Shown: positions 29,816 through 43,806 of the stretch, piece after piece | Layout of the letters: every line of letters begins with the position of its first letter | How positions within the stretch are numbered: position 1 is the stretch's first letter | Source of the DNA: Cristatella mucedo | Lineage: Eukaryota; Bryozoa; Phylactolaemata; Cristatellidae | DNA length: 61,000 nucleotides | Assembly: GCA_009760855.2 (NCBI GenBank) | Contig: WPIO01000060.1 | Coordinates: 71,501 to 132,500, forward strand | Reading direction: 5' to 3' | The notes under the pieces: generated by a model | Told to the model about the DNA's origin: nothing | Database searches by the model: none | Seen by the model: the letters and a program-made list of their open reading frames with translations, nothing else | Translations under genes and position numbers: made by a program

Positions 29816-30189
29816 CCCGTCTAAAAATCTCGTATCTATGCTTGCTCAATCTTGTTTACCGGTCCTGTTCCTTCGTTTGAGCAATGCCGAATCAAGTTTG
29901 TACAGCAATGCAACTGAAAAAGCATTGATACCTGAGACATTTTTATAATCTGTGTACGATGCAAGTTTTATTTATCTGCATCCATACTCTGCAAACACCC
30001 CTATTCTATCGTTGACGCAGGATACTCTTTTAAAATCTAATTGCTAAGTACAATAAAATTTAATTGCAATCTAATATCAATCTAATCTATCTATAATATA
30101 AGTACGAGCATGCTCCGCTAACGACTATTAACGTAAAGAGCAGTAGAAGCACCTTGCTATTAACAAAAACGCTTAAAAAATAAAACCGT
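29816..30189. other. AT-rich, nothing recognised
   Basis: Unique AT-rich sequence with no feature found. Confidence 0.5.
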
Positions 30190-31330
30190 GTAAAGTGCCG
30201 CAGGCTTGAACGCCGCTTTAATAATTTTGGGTTTGTCGCCGATCCAGCTAAAGTTTAAAGATTACATGTATGTCTACTCCCGAAAGCTTAGAAATGCAAT
30301 GGCTTCTTTTTTCAATTGAAATGTGCAGCCTTGTCATTCGGACCATTAAGAATTTACGGGATTTAGTCGGCTTATTTCCTTAAACCAAACGATGATAAAA
30401 CGGAACTGCCACTCATAGGAAACCACAAGCGTGTGGACTATAAGAATTTGCTCTTTCAATAGTTGATGCTGTTTTGCGACCGCCACCGTTTGCTTACGAT
30501 CTACGCGTCGTCTTTGACAACAGCCTAGATTTTGCAAGCGTCGTTAAGAAGACTGCTTCCACAGCTAGCCCGCACACCCGATCCGTATCTTAGATTGGGA
30601 ACTGTCGTCCATGGTGGCTTGCAAAAAATGTAAATAGCTCCGTGGTTATGTTATGTTATGTCTTGTTATGTCTCTGCTAGATTATCGCCATTCCCTTTTG
30701 GCTGGGCTACCGTAAAAAGGCATTAGGCCACTGCAGCTGATGATGAATATGGCTGCAAGGCTAGTTTAAAAATCCTAAAGGTCTGACCATGTGTCTCCAT
30801 TGCTGAAATATAGCTGCCAGTTGATCAACGGATATAGAGTAAAGTTCTTGTGCTGACCCAAAAGGCCAGCCACGGCCTGTCTCTTTCCTACCTACCTGAA
30901 CTGCTGCATCTGCTCCAGCCTCCTTGTGCCCTCAGGTCTTATATGGACAATAAGTTAGCCATTCCATTATTACACTCATAGATCGTTGGCGACAGAAGCG
31001 TTTGCTCTGCAGGCCCTAGACTATGGAACTCACTTTCACAATTCTTTCGCAACGACATCTACTCTCTGACTGCCGACTATGGCACATCTTTTTCAGCCGT
31101 TCTGAGCTGCTACTTCCACACTATTCACTCGCTACCTCAAATGCTTTCCTGACTCATCTATGTATCTCTCTTTGCTGCGTGAGATAACGTCTGCTGTTGG
31201 CTTATAAATTCGTACCGAAAGGCACACGAAAGGCTGTGAGTGTAGCGCTATGGAAAACTCTCATGTGCAGCAGCCATATAGTCTTGGGGGGGGGCTTTGT
31301 GGAGTTACAGACGGAGATACGCGACTTTAA
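30190..31330 (+). mobile_element. LINE-A with large internal deletion
   Basis: 30190-30345 matches the region before the RT of the best copy (47820-47960). Sequence then jumps to NDDKTELPLIGN at about 30385, the equivalent of 49005, and runs to the end. Roughly 1 kb of RT core is missing. Confidence 0.75.
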
Positions 31331-31384
31331 ACTACATTATAATATGAGACGGCGTTAATTTTCTTAATAAGGCTGAGCGTTCTC

Positions 31385-32350
31385 ATTCCTCTGGCATTAG
31401 CATTAGCTGTGCGGCTGACAAGTCTTCCGAGGTCTTTACTGAAAGGATTGCACATATTCGTGCGTGCGCAAAGCCACTTCACGCAAATACAAGCACTGAG
31501 TTGCAACCTGCTACCTCTGTTAAATTGTTGTCCAGAATTCTTTAGATGAAGCGGTCACAATAATTAAGTCGAGCAAAAAGAGTTCCGATCACCAGCAGAT
31601 CAAATAAATCCCATACCCTCTTCTGCACTTGCTGGCACACGAACCTAATCAGACCACATAAAAGCAGTTTTTTTAACATTTCACTGGATAAAGACTATTT
31701 AAGTCTTTTAATTCTCTTCGTTAAAAATTGGAGACATGAATTCTGTCGCCCTATAAAAAAAATTTTCTGAAGTCTCCGTTTTTTCTATGATTCTCGAAAA
31801 TATTGTCGCAAGCAGCTCCTTGAACGCAGAGACCTCCCTTTGCAGCAAATGTAAAGCGCCTAGAAAGAGATTGAGTTCTCTGAGGGCGCTTTATCAAGTG
31901 CATTATTATTATTATTATTATTACCAGATAGGATTACAAAAAGTAATATCAAGACTGTAGTCGGGATTAAGGCAACGCCGCCCATTGAAACTGCTCTCTT
32001 TCGTGCGATCAGCGACATTGCGGGCAGCAATAGTGATGGTCGTGTCACTGTCACAATTCTTCTCGCTCTGTCAGTGACTATTGACCCTATTTATCATGTT
32101 ATTTTTTCTGGAACAATTGAAAACAACGGTCAGTCTGGCAGGCGATGAACTGGCGTGGTTCACACCATACTTCTCGGGTCGTGTTCAATCCGTGTCGTGT
32201 GGTGATCAAGTCTCATCCACCAGACCAGTCATATGGGGAGCTCTACGGGGTTCGTTCTCAATCCTTCGCTGTTCTCCATTTATACCGAGCTTCTAAAAAA
32301 AAAGGATGCGAGCCCATGGGATCGGCTAGGACTTCTACGCTGACACTACC
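31385..32350 (+). pseudogene. LINE-A RT pseudogene, interrupted by LINE-B tail
   Basis: 31385-31831 reads SSEVFTERIAHIRA and FSMILENIVASSSLNAE, equivalent to the start of the LINE-A RT. After the inserted LINE-B piece (31832-31923) it resumes with IETALFRAISDIAGS and continues through NPSLFSIYTELL. Many stops and frameshifts. Confidence 0.75.
31832..31923 (+). mobile_element. LINE-B 3' end nested in LINE-A
   Basis: An intact example of the tail: AAAGCGCC, TAGAAAGAGATTGAGTTCTC, GGGCGCTTT and (TTA)n. It sits between two LINE-A halves that are contiguous in other copies. Confidence 0.9.
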
Positions 32351-32571
32351 CAGCACTAATTGCCGTTTAAACTATTGGAATCAGCAGCTGCGACTTATAA
32401 GCTGAATGTCTGACCGGAAGAAATCCAGATGCTTGATGCCACACATCATTTGGAAAGCAAAGTTGCTTTTGCATTCACTACCGGTACCACTTTTAGTAAA
32501 GCACCATGAAGTTTATTAGGCACCATTTTAAACGCACTTCCAGAACCGCTTGTTGCTATTGCGAGGTATTC

Positions 32572-32733
32572 TATTGTATTTTCATGGCGCCCTAAGAAAA
32601 CTGAATCTCCATCCAAACGCTTTACATTTATTCTACGGGGCTCGAGCCCACGGCCTTGGTCGTGAAGGTCAGCACCTTGACCTCGGTCGTTAAAGGCGAG
32701 CACCTTAACCCCTGGGCCAAACCAGGGTGGCGT
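32572..32733 (-). mobile_element. SINE-1, antisense, with internal duplication
   Basis: The reversed tail (GGCGCCCTAAGAAAACTGAA), box B (GGGCTCGAGCCC at 32639-32650) and box A (TAACCCCTGGGCCAAACC) are present. The GGTCGT-AAAGG-GAGCACCTT segment between the boxes occurs twice. Confidence 0.8.
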
Positions 32734-32868
32734 ACTTTTCCACCAGCACCTTTACACGGAGTAAGCAACTTTATCGAGTGCGGATTAATACATTGTTCGG
32801 TACTCGCTTAAACTTTAGGCGGTACTTCCAGATTTACATTCACGTACGCACACCGTACGTACACATAT

Positions 32869-32997
32869 GCCGAGCTGGTTTGGCCCAGCAGTTAAGGTGC
32901 TCGCCCCGACCAAGGTCTGGCCGATGTCGTGGGCTCGAGCCCTGAGGCATGTGTAAAGCACCTGAATAGATGACTTATGTTTATTTTATATTTATAT
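32869..32997 (+). mobile_element. SINE-1
   Basis: Head GAGCTGGTTTGGCCCAGCAG, box B at about 32930-32941, and a tail GTAAAGCACCTGAATAGATG. It lies 135 bp from the preceding SINE-1, in opposite orientation. Confidence 0.85.
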
Positions 32998-33559
32998 ACT
33001 GTTATGTATCTAGCTCGAGACAGCGGAGGGCACGGTCGCAATTAGTCAGTGGTATTGCAAGGCTATCATGCCATGCCAGGGTTTTGCATCATTCCCGATT
33101 CTGTCAAAGTGTTTCATCCAGTCACGATCGGAACGATCTGTAGGATTTCTTTATATTCCACATGATAAGCTGACCCTCGGAGCATTCTGGCGTTTAGTTG
33201 ATTCTACAATTTATTTAGCTCATGTTAATTCTATTCTATTCGTCTCCTATCAAGTAAGTACGCAGTCTCTGCTTATTGTATCCAGCTAACGTTTTACTTT
33301 TTTATTAAAATGTGTGAGAGACCGCAAGTGGCAGGAACCGCATTGAGGACGGTGCTGAGAACTCAAATGAAGGAAGAAGGTGTGGAGGTCTAACGGCAGA
33401 GGCGGCGTATTATTGTGGAGCGTGACGTACAATTCCGTGCTCGTGCGTAGCCGCGATCTCGACGGGTGTTACGACCGCAGCTGGGACGAGTAAAAAAAAT
33501 TTAAACAAAATGAATTGAACGTAGCCAGATTTAGCCGCGAATTATCAGTGCTGCCATAG
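32998..33559. other. No gene recognised
   Basis: Unique sequence; short frames only. Confidence 0.5.
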
Positions 33560-33848
33560 CGGCCGAAGAGCCCTTCTTACGCAACGACAACTACTCTCCT
33601 GCTGCCGACTATGGCACGTCTTTTTCAGCGGTCCTGAACTGCTACTTTCATGCCACTCACTACCTCAACTGCTCTCCTGACTCTGCTATGCTTCCCACTT
33701 TCTCTTTGTTGCGTGAGACGAAGTCTGTTGGCTACCGAATGCGTACCGAAAGCCGCTTAGTCTGTGAGTGCGCTATACAAAACTCTCCTGCGTAACACCC
33801 ACATGGTCTTTATGACTTTGTGGAGTTGCTGACAGAGATACATTAGCG
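33560..33848 (+). mobile_element. LINE-A 3' end
   Basis: The C-terminal block ([20 protein letters not shown], then [10 protein letters not shown] and TAA) and the 3' UTR ending GAGATACATTA are nearly identical to the best copy. 5'-truncated. Confidence 0.9.
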
Positions 33849-34795
33849 GCTTCCGCCCCCCCCCCGCCCGCCCGCCCGCAGCAGGCAACACAGACTTGCC
33901 GGCTGCGCTCCTCGCACGTCACGACCCCTGGGTCGTGACGTGCGAGCCTTTTAACCGCGGGCTCATGCCAAGGGGGAGCCTGCCGCAGCTGACGAAGTTC
34001 ACTCGCCACATGGCGTTCGCCACAGTTTGCTTCGATCGCGTTGACTCGTGCCCTGCACTGGCCGTTCCTCGGGGGGGGGGGGGCGCTGCCTCTTCGGGTT
34101 ACCGCCTCGCTTTAGCTAATTTAAATTACGATACGATTCGCTCTCGGAGCTTTGAGCTCTGACTCACGGCACGCTGAACGCTTGAAGCGAGTCGCGGCTG
34201 CAGACGCCCAGCGTCGGCTGCTGAGCCTGCCTGCCTTGCCGTGCCCGCCGATAAGCGCGCCGACCCTCTCGATTCCCTAAGCTCGTTGTACGATCGATAC
34301 AAGGCATAGATTAAGTACGGCATAGATTAAGTACGGCAGGAAGGAGACTCAATTGCCTCCCGCAGTACTTCAGACTATCGATTTTTTAATGCACTGTGCC
34401 AGCTCAGGGTCGGCGGAGTTTCCGAGCGATCTTGGCTCGTACAGCGTCCGTCCACTATCAGCAGTAGCAGTGCACTATATACAATTCTTACCGTGCGGTC
34501 AGCACATGTGGTCAGCGGTCAAGTGACGAAGCGTGCGGCGGGCACGTTACGAATTAGAGACATTCGGCGCATCGCAATGAGCTCCGTAATGAGCTCGTAG
34601 AAGATGAATGACCTGAAAGAACCTAGCCATGCAGGAGTGAAAGACTAGCACGAAATCCGGGCGTCCAGCTCATTGGACGACCTTTAGACGGCCTTGCTCA
34701 GCTCCGCAGCCAAGTCTGCCGCCATTCTGCTACGTGCGATTGCTCGAACTCGGACTTTTGCCTAAACTTTGATGCCGCATCAAAATCGCTCCGTG
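33849..34795. other. GC-rich stretch with a perfect hairpin, no gene recognised
   Basis: C runs at 33857 and G runs near 34070 flank a 17-bp inverted repeat (33911-33946). A 16-bp unit (GCATAGATTAAGTACG) is duplicated at 34304-34336. No gene seen. Confidence 0.5.
33911..33946. repeat. Perfect inverted repeat, 17-bp arms, 2-nt spacer
   Basis: CTCGCACGTCACGACCC, then CT, then its exact reverse complement. On the - strand it is preceded by GGTTAAAAGG, resembling the head region of SINE-2, which also has a palindrome there. Confidence 0.95.
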
Positions 34796-35408
34796 CATTC
34801 ATGACGTGCCGTCTCGACTTCCGTAGCTCACTATTCGCAGGCTTTCCGACCTGTGCAGTAAGGCGCCTTCAGTTGGTGCAAAACTCTGCAGCTAGGCGCG
34901 TCTGTCGCGAGCGTCGCAGTTGCTGCGCATTGCACCTATTTTTGCCGACCTTGCCCTGGCTCCTCGTCAAGCAGTGCATCAACTTCTAGGCTTTGTCATT
35001 CCCTTGCAGGCCACTTAGTTCTCTCCTTCCAGCCTACCTATCAAAACAAGCTCCCTATCAGGCTAGACATCGTAGCCCCGCTCCTCCTATTCGAGTCTTT
35101 TAGATGCTTCTTTAACCAACTTCACATCCTTTGCACATTCGTTCCTTTTGTTGTTGTGCTCCTAATGCCCGGAACTTACACTTGACATCACGACATCCAC
35201 TGATCGGAGTTGTCGTTGAAAACACTACAACGCATTTGTTCCTCACAGCATTTGAGGGGTCTGCATGAATTTTCCTCTTGTGTGCTCATGCGTGCTGACA
35301 CTATGATGAATGTTATCACGACCGATTGGGTTGCTTCCTTTACCTGATGCATCGAGTGCCCAGAAAGAGATTTAGCTCGGGGGCTACACAAATGCCTTAT
35401 TATAATTA
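34796..35408 (+). pseudogene. LINE-B C-terminal half and tail
   Basis: MTCRLDFRSSLFAGFPTCAV and VQNSAARRVCRERRSC open the fragment. The tail (CCCAGAAAGAGATTTAGCTC) ends near 35408 with TTATTATAA. Frames are broken. Confidence 0.75.
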
Positions 35409-35520
35409 GCCTCATTTTCAAGGATATCGTGGTTATTCTGAGTCTAAAACAACGCGGCTATTCAGAGTCTATCCAGAGTCTACCCAGAGTATGCTGAGAA
35501 GTAAAACGACACCATTCTAA

Positions 35521-35708
35521 TAAGTAAATAAAATAAATCCTAGCTGATTAAAGTCTCTTTTTATGTAGCGACAGAAGAGCCTTTACGGCTATTACCAACG
35601 CTTGCAGTGGCGATAAAGAATCGCCCACTGCAGTAATCGAACGCACGACCTCGGTACCGAGGTAGTGAAAGCAATCGCCTTACCTAGTGCGTGCCATCAC
35701 GGCTCACC
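35521..35708 (-). mobile_element. SINE-2, antisense
   Basis: It matches the copy at 26636-26822 over its whole length, including the central palindrome (one mismatch here) and the GATAAAGAATCGCCCACTGC hairpin segment. Its own tail is AAATAAAATAAATCC on the + strand. Confidence 0.85.
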
Positions 35709-37162
35709 ACGCAACCGCCCAAGGGCACTCTTGGGGCTCCGGGCGGCGTACAGGCGTACAGAGAACGATTGGGAGTAATCGTCTCTCAGTCTATTTAAGC
35801 GTACCGACCACGCTAGCCAAATTTTTTTCTGGTATCCATTATCATGACAACGGTTCTATATTGCAAGTTCTTTCTAGTGAACGTACTTATTGCCGATCGG
35901 TGCAGCGGTCAAGTCCTTGCGACGTGTCTCTTCGAGCCGTGGTCCAGGCGGTCCGTCCGTCCTAGGTCCTTCTAGAAGGAACTGCGGAGCCTACCTCTCA
36001 CAGCAAGCAAGGGTCTCGTCTGTCCTATTCTTCCCCCCCCCCCCCCCCTATGAAGTGCACTGCACTGCCGATTGCTCGAGCGTATATTGCAATAAATAGG
36101 TAACTGTTGCCAATTCGTTCGCCGCCACCAAAGAGTTACATCAGTCGGCGAGCGGCTTCAGTAGCTTGGCCTAGTTAGCGCACTCCTATTTACCGAGCCC
36201 GCTTCGAGACTCGAGAGCCGTGCGGCGGCGAGCGTCTGCAGGGACTTCCGGCAGCGCACGCAGCGAATGCAGATCGACGAATCCCTAGCGGCGAGTGAAT
36301 CGCTCGGGCCGACGGCGTTGAGGGGGAGTGGGCAGTGGGCAGTTGCGGCGGCCCGATTCGCTCGCGAGAACGCTAGAATAGCCGCGCGCTTCGACCCGCG
36401 AAACGCCAGCCGATTCAATGCTGCGTCCGCCGTCTGGGTTGTCCGGTCTGGACGACGGAGCCCTAGGTAACAGGGACAGCGATTCCTGCTTCGATCTGCA
36501 CGCACGCAACTCCCGACCGGCTGCAGGTCTAGTGCGGTAATTGCTTTTGGACGCGGCGCGTCGCGCGGCCAGCGGTGGCGGTCGACTGAGTGGACACTCA
36601 CTCGTATTGGCAGGCAGGGTCCCGCGGGAATTGAGAAATCGCTCGATTTCCAGCCCGAGGCACCGGCGCTAGCTCCCGAGGGACGAACCGCATTAGTTCG
36701 CCTGTCGGGCTGCGAGACGGTAAAGCCGCTGGCGGCGGGCAGCTGCGTCGCCAGCTGCCCGCCGCCAGCGTCGCCGCCTGCGACTGCGAGCGAGCGCAGA
36801 GCTGCCTGCTCGTCTGTCAGCTCGTGCGGCTTCCAGCTGCATTTGCCCCTCGAGCCGACGACCTGACGCTCAAACGCTGGAGCTTCCGTTGCTGCTCCGA
36901 CGTATCGCTACGACACTGGGCGGATGCAAAGGTCCGGGCACTCTGGTCAGCCACGTTCTAGCAAAGTTACACGAGAGGCTGCTGCAGCGTATCCGCCAGC
37001 TCGTCGCAGGCGTGCGGGGCATCGTGCGTCGTAGCTGGCTGCTGCCTGCGCTGCTGCTGCCCGCGCATGCAAGGCTACTGCTGGAATTGTCGGCGTGGGA
37101 GTAAAATAATCTGAGAGCTGCATTATTGTTTAAAAAACCCGAGATTTGGGGCAGTGAGAGTG

Positions 37163-37165
<3 letters not shown>
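35709..37165. other. CpG-rich region, no gene recognised
   Basis: From about 36100 to 37100 the sequence is rich in CG dinucleotides and could be a CpG island or an unrecognised first exon. Open frames at 36267-36470 (+, ATG), 36158-36601 (-) and 36889-37104 (+) match no family I know. A 19-bp hairpin lies at 36727-36770. Confidence 0.45.
36727..36770. repeat. Perfect inverted repeat, 19-bp arms, 6-nt loop
   Basis: CGCTGGCGGCGGGCAGCTG at 36727-36745 pairs exactly with 36752-36770 around CGTCGC. Confidence 0.95.

Positions 37166-37249
<84 letters not shown>
37166..37249 (+). repeat. (GA)n microsatellite
   Basis: Two GA runs split by GAGGAGAGAGGAGAG. Confidence 0.95.
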
Positions 37250-37250
<1 letters not shown>

Positions 37251-37683
37251 AAAAGTTGCATCTCTTTAGGTCAGCTGCGATTTAGCTCCGTGAGATTGCC
37301 GATTAGTTGGTGCAAGAACTAGACGACTAATGCATCGCCACCCAAAGAAAAAGGCTCCACCTGCCGAGGCTGTCTAAAAAGAGACTGAGCTCACGCCGCG
37401 AGAAAAATCCGCTAGAGCAAGTTTTGGGGCTCGGGCTGGTGACCCCCTGAACATAGCTCATTAGTACGTGGATGGTAAGGTCGATCCCAACGCTTACGAG
37501 ACATGCTTTCACTAGCTGTGCACAGAAGGTGCGGATGGATCACTTTCTCAGGCCACTTGTAAGCTGCTCTTACACATGCAGCACTTGTTCTATAAGCAAA
37601 ACAAAGAGTGAGAACTACATTGTTAGTAAGGTAAGATGTAGCAGTGCCCTCGAATCTTAAGGTAGCCACCCACTCTTTACTGC

Positions 37684-37735
37684 CCACCGATTTTGCCCAG
37701 TGGTTAAGGTGCTCGCCTGAAAAAGGTCAAGTGGA
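37684..37735 (+). mobile_element. SINE-1 head fragment
   Basis: CGATTTTGCCCAGTGGTTAA and GGTGCTCGCC are the box A part; the element is cut after about 40 bp. Confidence 0.5.
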
Positions 37736-37756
37736 ATGTATTCAATATCCAAGGTC

Positions 37757-38495
37757 GTAATGTAATGCATCTCCGTCTGTGACTCCACAAAGCCATAAAC
37801 TACCATGTGGGTGTTTTGAGAGTTTTGTATAGCGCACTCGCAGCCTAAGCGGCTTTCGGTACGCATTCGGTAGCCAACACACTTCGTATCACAAAACAAA
37901 GAGAAAGTGGGAAGCATAGCAGAGTCAGGAGAGCAGTTGAGGTAGTGAGTAGCATGGAAGTAGCAGCTCAGGACCGCTGAAAAGGATGAGCCATAGTTGA
38001 CAGTACGGGAGTAGTTGTCGTTTAAGAATTGTGGAAGCGAGTTCCACAGTCTAGGACCTGCAGAGCTAAAGATTCTGCCGCCAACGGTCTTTAAGTGCAG
38101 GAATGGAGCAGCCAATGTATTGTCCATTTATAGGACCCGAGGGCACGAAGAGGCTGAAACTGGTGCAGCAGTTCAGCTAATTACGTCGGAGCCAAGCCGT
38201 GGCAGGCCTTGTGGGTCAGAGTAAGAACTTTGCTCTGTATCTATTGATCAACCGGCATCCATCCTAGCTCTTTTAGCAAAGGAGACACGTGCTCAAACCT
38301 CTGGGACTTGAAGACTTGGAGCCATATTCATAGCCAGCTGCAGTGGCCTAGTTGCTTTCTTCGGTAGCCCAGCCAAGGGGAATTACAATAATCAAGCCGA
38401 GACAGAACTGAGGAGCTAGTTAAATTGTTTGCAAGCCGCTGTGGAAGACAGCTCTTAATCTTAGAGATCGGACGCGATGGCTAGCTGTAGGCTTG
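37757..38495 (-). pseudogene. LINE-A C-terminal half, antisense
   Basis: Reversed tail TAATGTAATGCATCTCCGTC, then the - strand coding blocks RIFSSAGPRLWNSLPQFLN and [19 protein letters not shown] in one frame, with remnants of the RT-connected region up to about 38495. Confidence 0.85.
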
Positions 38496-38575
38496 AGCTC
38501 CGTAGCATACCTCTATGTGAAGCACCTGAACAGAGATTATGTTCTCTTAGGGTGCTATAAATAAATGAATATTAT
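38496..38575 (+). mobile_element. SINE-1 3' half
   Basis: GTGAAGCACCTGAACAGAGA, TTATGTTCTCTTAGGGTGCT and ATAAATAAATG form the LINE-B-like tail without the tRNA head. Confidence 0.65.
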
Positions 38576-38712
38576 ATTTTGTAAGCAACCCTAGTGAAAT
38601 TCTAAAAGTCCGGCCAGAAAACATCATTCTCTCTGACGACATACAAGCATTGCAAAGAGGTAGCCATCTTACTCGCAGGCATGAACAGGACAAGATCATG
38701 GTTTCAGCAATT

Positions 38713-38718
38713 TTTATT
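38713..38718 (-). promoter_or_regulatory. TUBA: Tubulin poly(A) signal
   Basis: AATAAA on the - strand, 114 bp after the tubulin stop codon. Confidence 0.65.
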
Positions 38719-38831
38719 CTCTCGAGAACAGCAACCTACTGGACAGTGTTGGCAGCAATACCACTCGCTCAGATTTTTAACTTTCATTCATTGCCCTCTG
38801 TGATGCTGTTCTGCGACGTTGTCGTCGGAGT

Positions 38832-41501
<2,670 letters not shown>

Positions 41502-41618
41502 TGTCGTTTAGGTACTGTTCCCGAGAGCAAAAATTGCCTAAGGATGAAAAGGATCTCACGCCGACCGTTAACGCGTCTTGCGAGAATCAATTTGAAAGCA
41601 CCCGTGAGCGACACCGCA

Positions 41619-41624
41619 TTTATA
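41619..41624 (-). promoter_or_regulatory. TUBA: Tubulin TATA box
   Basis: TATAAA on the - strand (in CCTATAAATGCGG), 118 bp before the ATG, which fits a start site near 41590 and a 5' UTR of about 90 nt. An inverted CCAAT (41663-41667) lies about 40 bp further upstream. Confidence 0.6.
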
Positions 41625-42118
41625 GGCATCGCTCGGCCGTCACCAAGAGACGCGCTGTTCCACCAATCGGGTGCGAGATCGCCGAGTCAGGCAGGCCATT
41701 AGAAACGGCGTGTTTGCGCGTGTTTACCGGGGGGGCTTAAGCAACCTTCCCGTTGCTAGGTTCTCTCGGTCCGCCCGGCGATGTCTCAAACGCACGTTAA
41801 GGAGAAATATTTGATTTAAAAAAAATTATATTATAAATTAATTTTAAAATTTATCTATATAACTCTAAATGCACCCGTGGGACTATTGATGCTATACTCA
41901 CAAGCCGGCTTGCGTACGCACCTGCCACCCCTTTCCGCACCTACCTTGACTGGGTTTAGCAGCGGTCGCTAGAACTACGACTGTTAAAAGGGCATAGGAA
42001 TTATTTGTATATATTTTGTTTTAACTTGTTGATCTGCGTCTTCAGACGAGCAATGTACACTGTATAGCATATACGCGCTGGCCGCCGCTATAAAGGAGTT
42101 CGTTACTTAATCGTTGCT
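41625..42118. other. Tubulin upstream region, AT-rich further out
   Basis: GC-rich promoter-proximal sequence changes to an AT-rich stretch (41805-41870). No gene was seen. Confidence 0.5.
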
Positions 42119-42452
42119 ATAATAATAATAATAATAATAATAATGCACTTGATAAAGCGCCCTCAGAGAACTCAATCTCTTTCTAGGCGCTTTACATTTG
42201 ATGCAAAGGAAAATTTAATTGAATGGTGAGTAATATCATGCTTTATAAAAAAAACATGAATAACATGGTTAGGGGTGACTTGCACAGGGTCAGCATGCAA
42301 ATGTGGTCAGTGGCAGCATGCACAGTGTCAGCACGCATAAGCACATGAAGGACGAATCACATGGACCCACTAAATGCTGTCCTAAATAGGTGTGTTTTCA
42401 AGTTCTTTTTAAATGTGGTCAAGTCAGGGGATGTTCTGACGCAAGTCGAGAA
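42119..42452 (-). mobile_element. LINE-B 3' end, antisense
   Basis: (TAA)n, the full hairpin tail (42150-42195), the 3' UTR and the last codons of the protein; truncated abruptly at GACGCAAGTCGAG. Confidence 0.9.
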
Positions 42453-43238
42453 AGAGGTAATCTGTACATTGCCGAGCGGTAGATTATATTTATAAAATAT
42501 TATAAGGCTGAGATACTTAGTAGTTCGGTGTCTTTCAAAAGAGCGGGCGCGGTAGCAAGCCGCGCTCTCGATTGCCCAGGCCAGCCACAGAGGCCAGCCG
42601 CAGCGGCGTAACCGCTGTACGGGAGTCTTCGCCAGATCAATTAATTATCTGTTGCCCGGCGACGGCCTGGCGCGCGTGGTAACCTTTGGCCGCCAACCCC
42701 CCCTCCTCCCCGCCGGTGCCGCTGTCTCATTCTTACTCGGCTGCGTAGCGACTGCACGCCGACTTGTTGTCTTACTTCAGTGGCAGATAATAAACCAAAA
42801 TGAAAAGAACGAATAGTGGTGGCTATTGTGAAGATCGCGCCGAATGTATCTACTTTCCTCCTCCCCTTCCCTTTCCTTCTTTGGCCTCCCACCCAACGCC
42901 GATTCGGCCGAGTGGACTGTCGATTTGGCCGCAGACGTTACGGCCGCTTGTGTCCTGGACGCTTCTGTCGTGCGAGCTTCGGGCCGGGCGTTTGTCCTTG
43001 GGCGCGGATGTTTCCTTGGTCAGCGCGCAAGTTTCTGTCGTCGTACGTAGACGTGTCAGCCTTGAGGGGTCCATTTTAAAGGGGCTTTGCGAAAGGAGCT
43101 CGGCCTCTGCTCTTTTTGCCCTTCATTACATTTTAGGCGCGTTATTAAAGATTGTCTTCCTTAAAAATAAATCCCCAACGCACTCTATAATTTAAACAAG
43201 TGATGTGCGCGCGACCCAAACCTTGGAGTGCTTGAGCA
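42453..43238. other. No gene recognised
   Basis: GC-rich unique sequence with a pyrimidine stretch near 42850. Short overlapping open frames at 42800-43195 match nothing I know. Confidence 0.5.
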
Positions 43239-43380
43239 GCGAGCCGTCGGTGGGTCGTGGCCCACGAGGTGAAGGTGCTTGCTCTTCACGACCCAAGTAG
43301 TATGTCCTGCAGTGGGCGATCCCTCATTGCCCACTGCAAGCGAAGGCGATATAAGTAAAATAAAATAAATAAAGAAAATT
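43239..43380 (+). mobile_element. SINE-2, diverged
   Basis: GCGAGCCGTCGGTGGGTCGT, GAAGGTGCTTGCTCTTCACG and the hairpin CTGCAGTGGGCGATC...TTGCCCACTGCAAG match SINE-2 in order. It ends in AAATAAAATAAATAAAG. Confidence 0.65.
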
Positions 43381-43507
43381 CATTTTTATAGCGCCCTTAC
43401 AGAACCCAATCTCTATCAAGGCGCTTCACTTAGGCAGCGGGGCTCGACGACCTCGGCCAGACCTTGGTCGGGGCAAGCACCTTGACCTTTACTGGGCCGA
43501 ACCAGCG
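43371..43507 (-). mobile_element. SINE-1, antisense, abutting SINE-2
   Basis: Reversed tail (TAGCGCCCTTACAGAACCCA), a degenerate box B (GGGGCTCGACGACC) and box A (CTGGGCCGAACCAGC). Confidence 0.75.
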
Positions 43508-43806
43508 ACCGGACTTACGGCTCTTCTGTCGCTCGCTAAGTAGAGGATTAAACTATGCAACGACGATTGCCTAGATATTGATATTATTCTTCGTGGTTCT
43601 TGAATTATAGAGATTAGGAGCCGATCGTGCCCTAATTTATGGATAGGCCGCAAGAGACGCGCGCGTAAGCCACGTACAAGTCAATCGGTTGTGCAAGTCT
43701 TCGAGTGAGGCTGTATATATGGCTGCCGCAACGTGTATGGACGCTACACTACGTGCAGGGACTTTTTCCCATTTAGATGTCGGTGCTCTTTCCTGCTGCC
43801 GTCCTC

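Noticed and set aside
36158-36601. 147-codon - strand frame in the CpG-rich region
   Set aside because: Arg/Ala/Ser-rich with no recognisable domain and competing open frames on the other strand.
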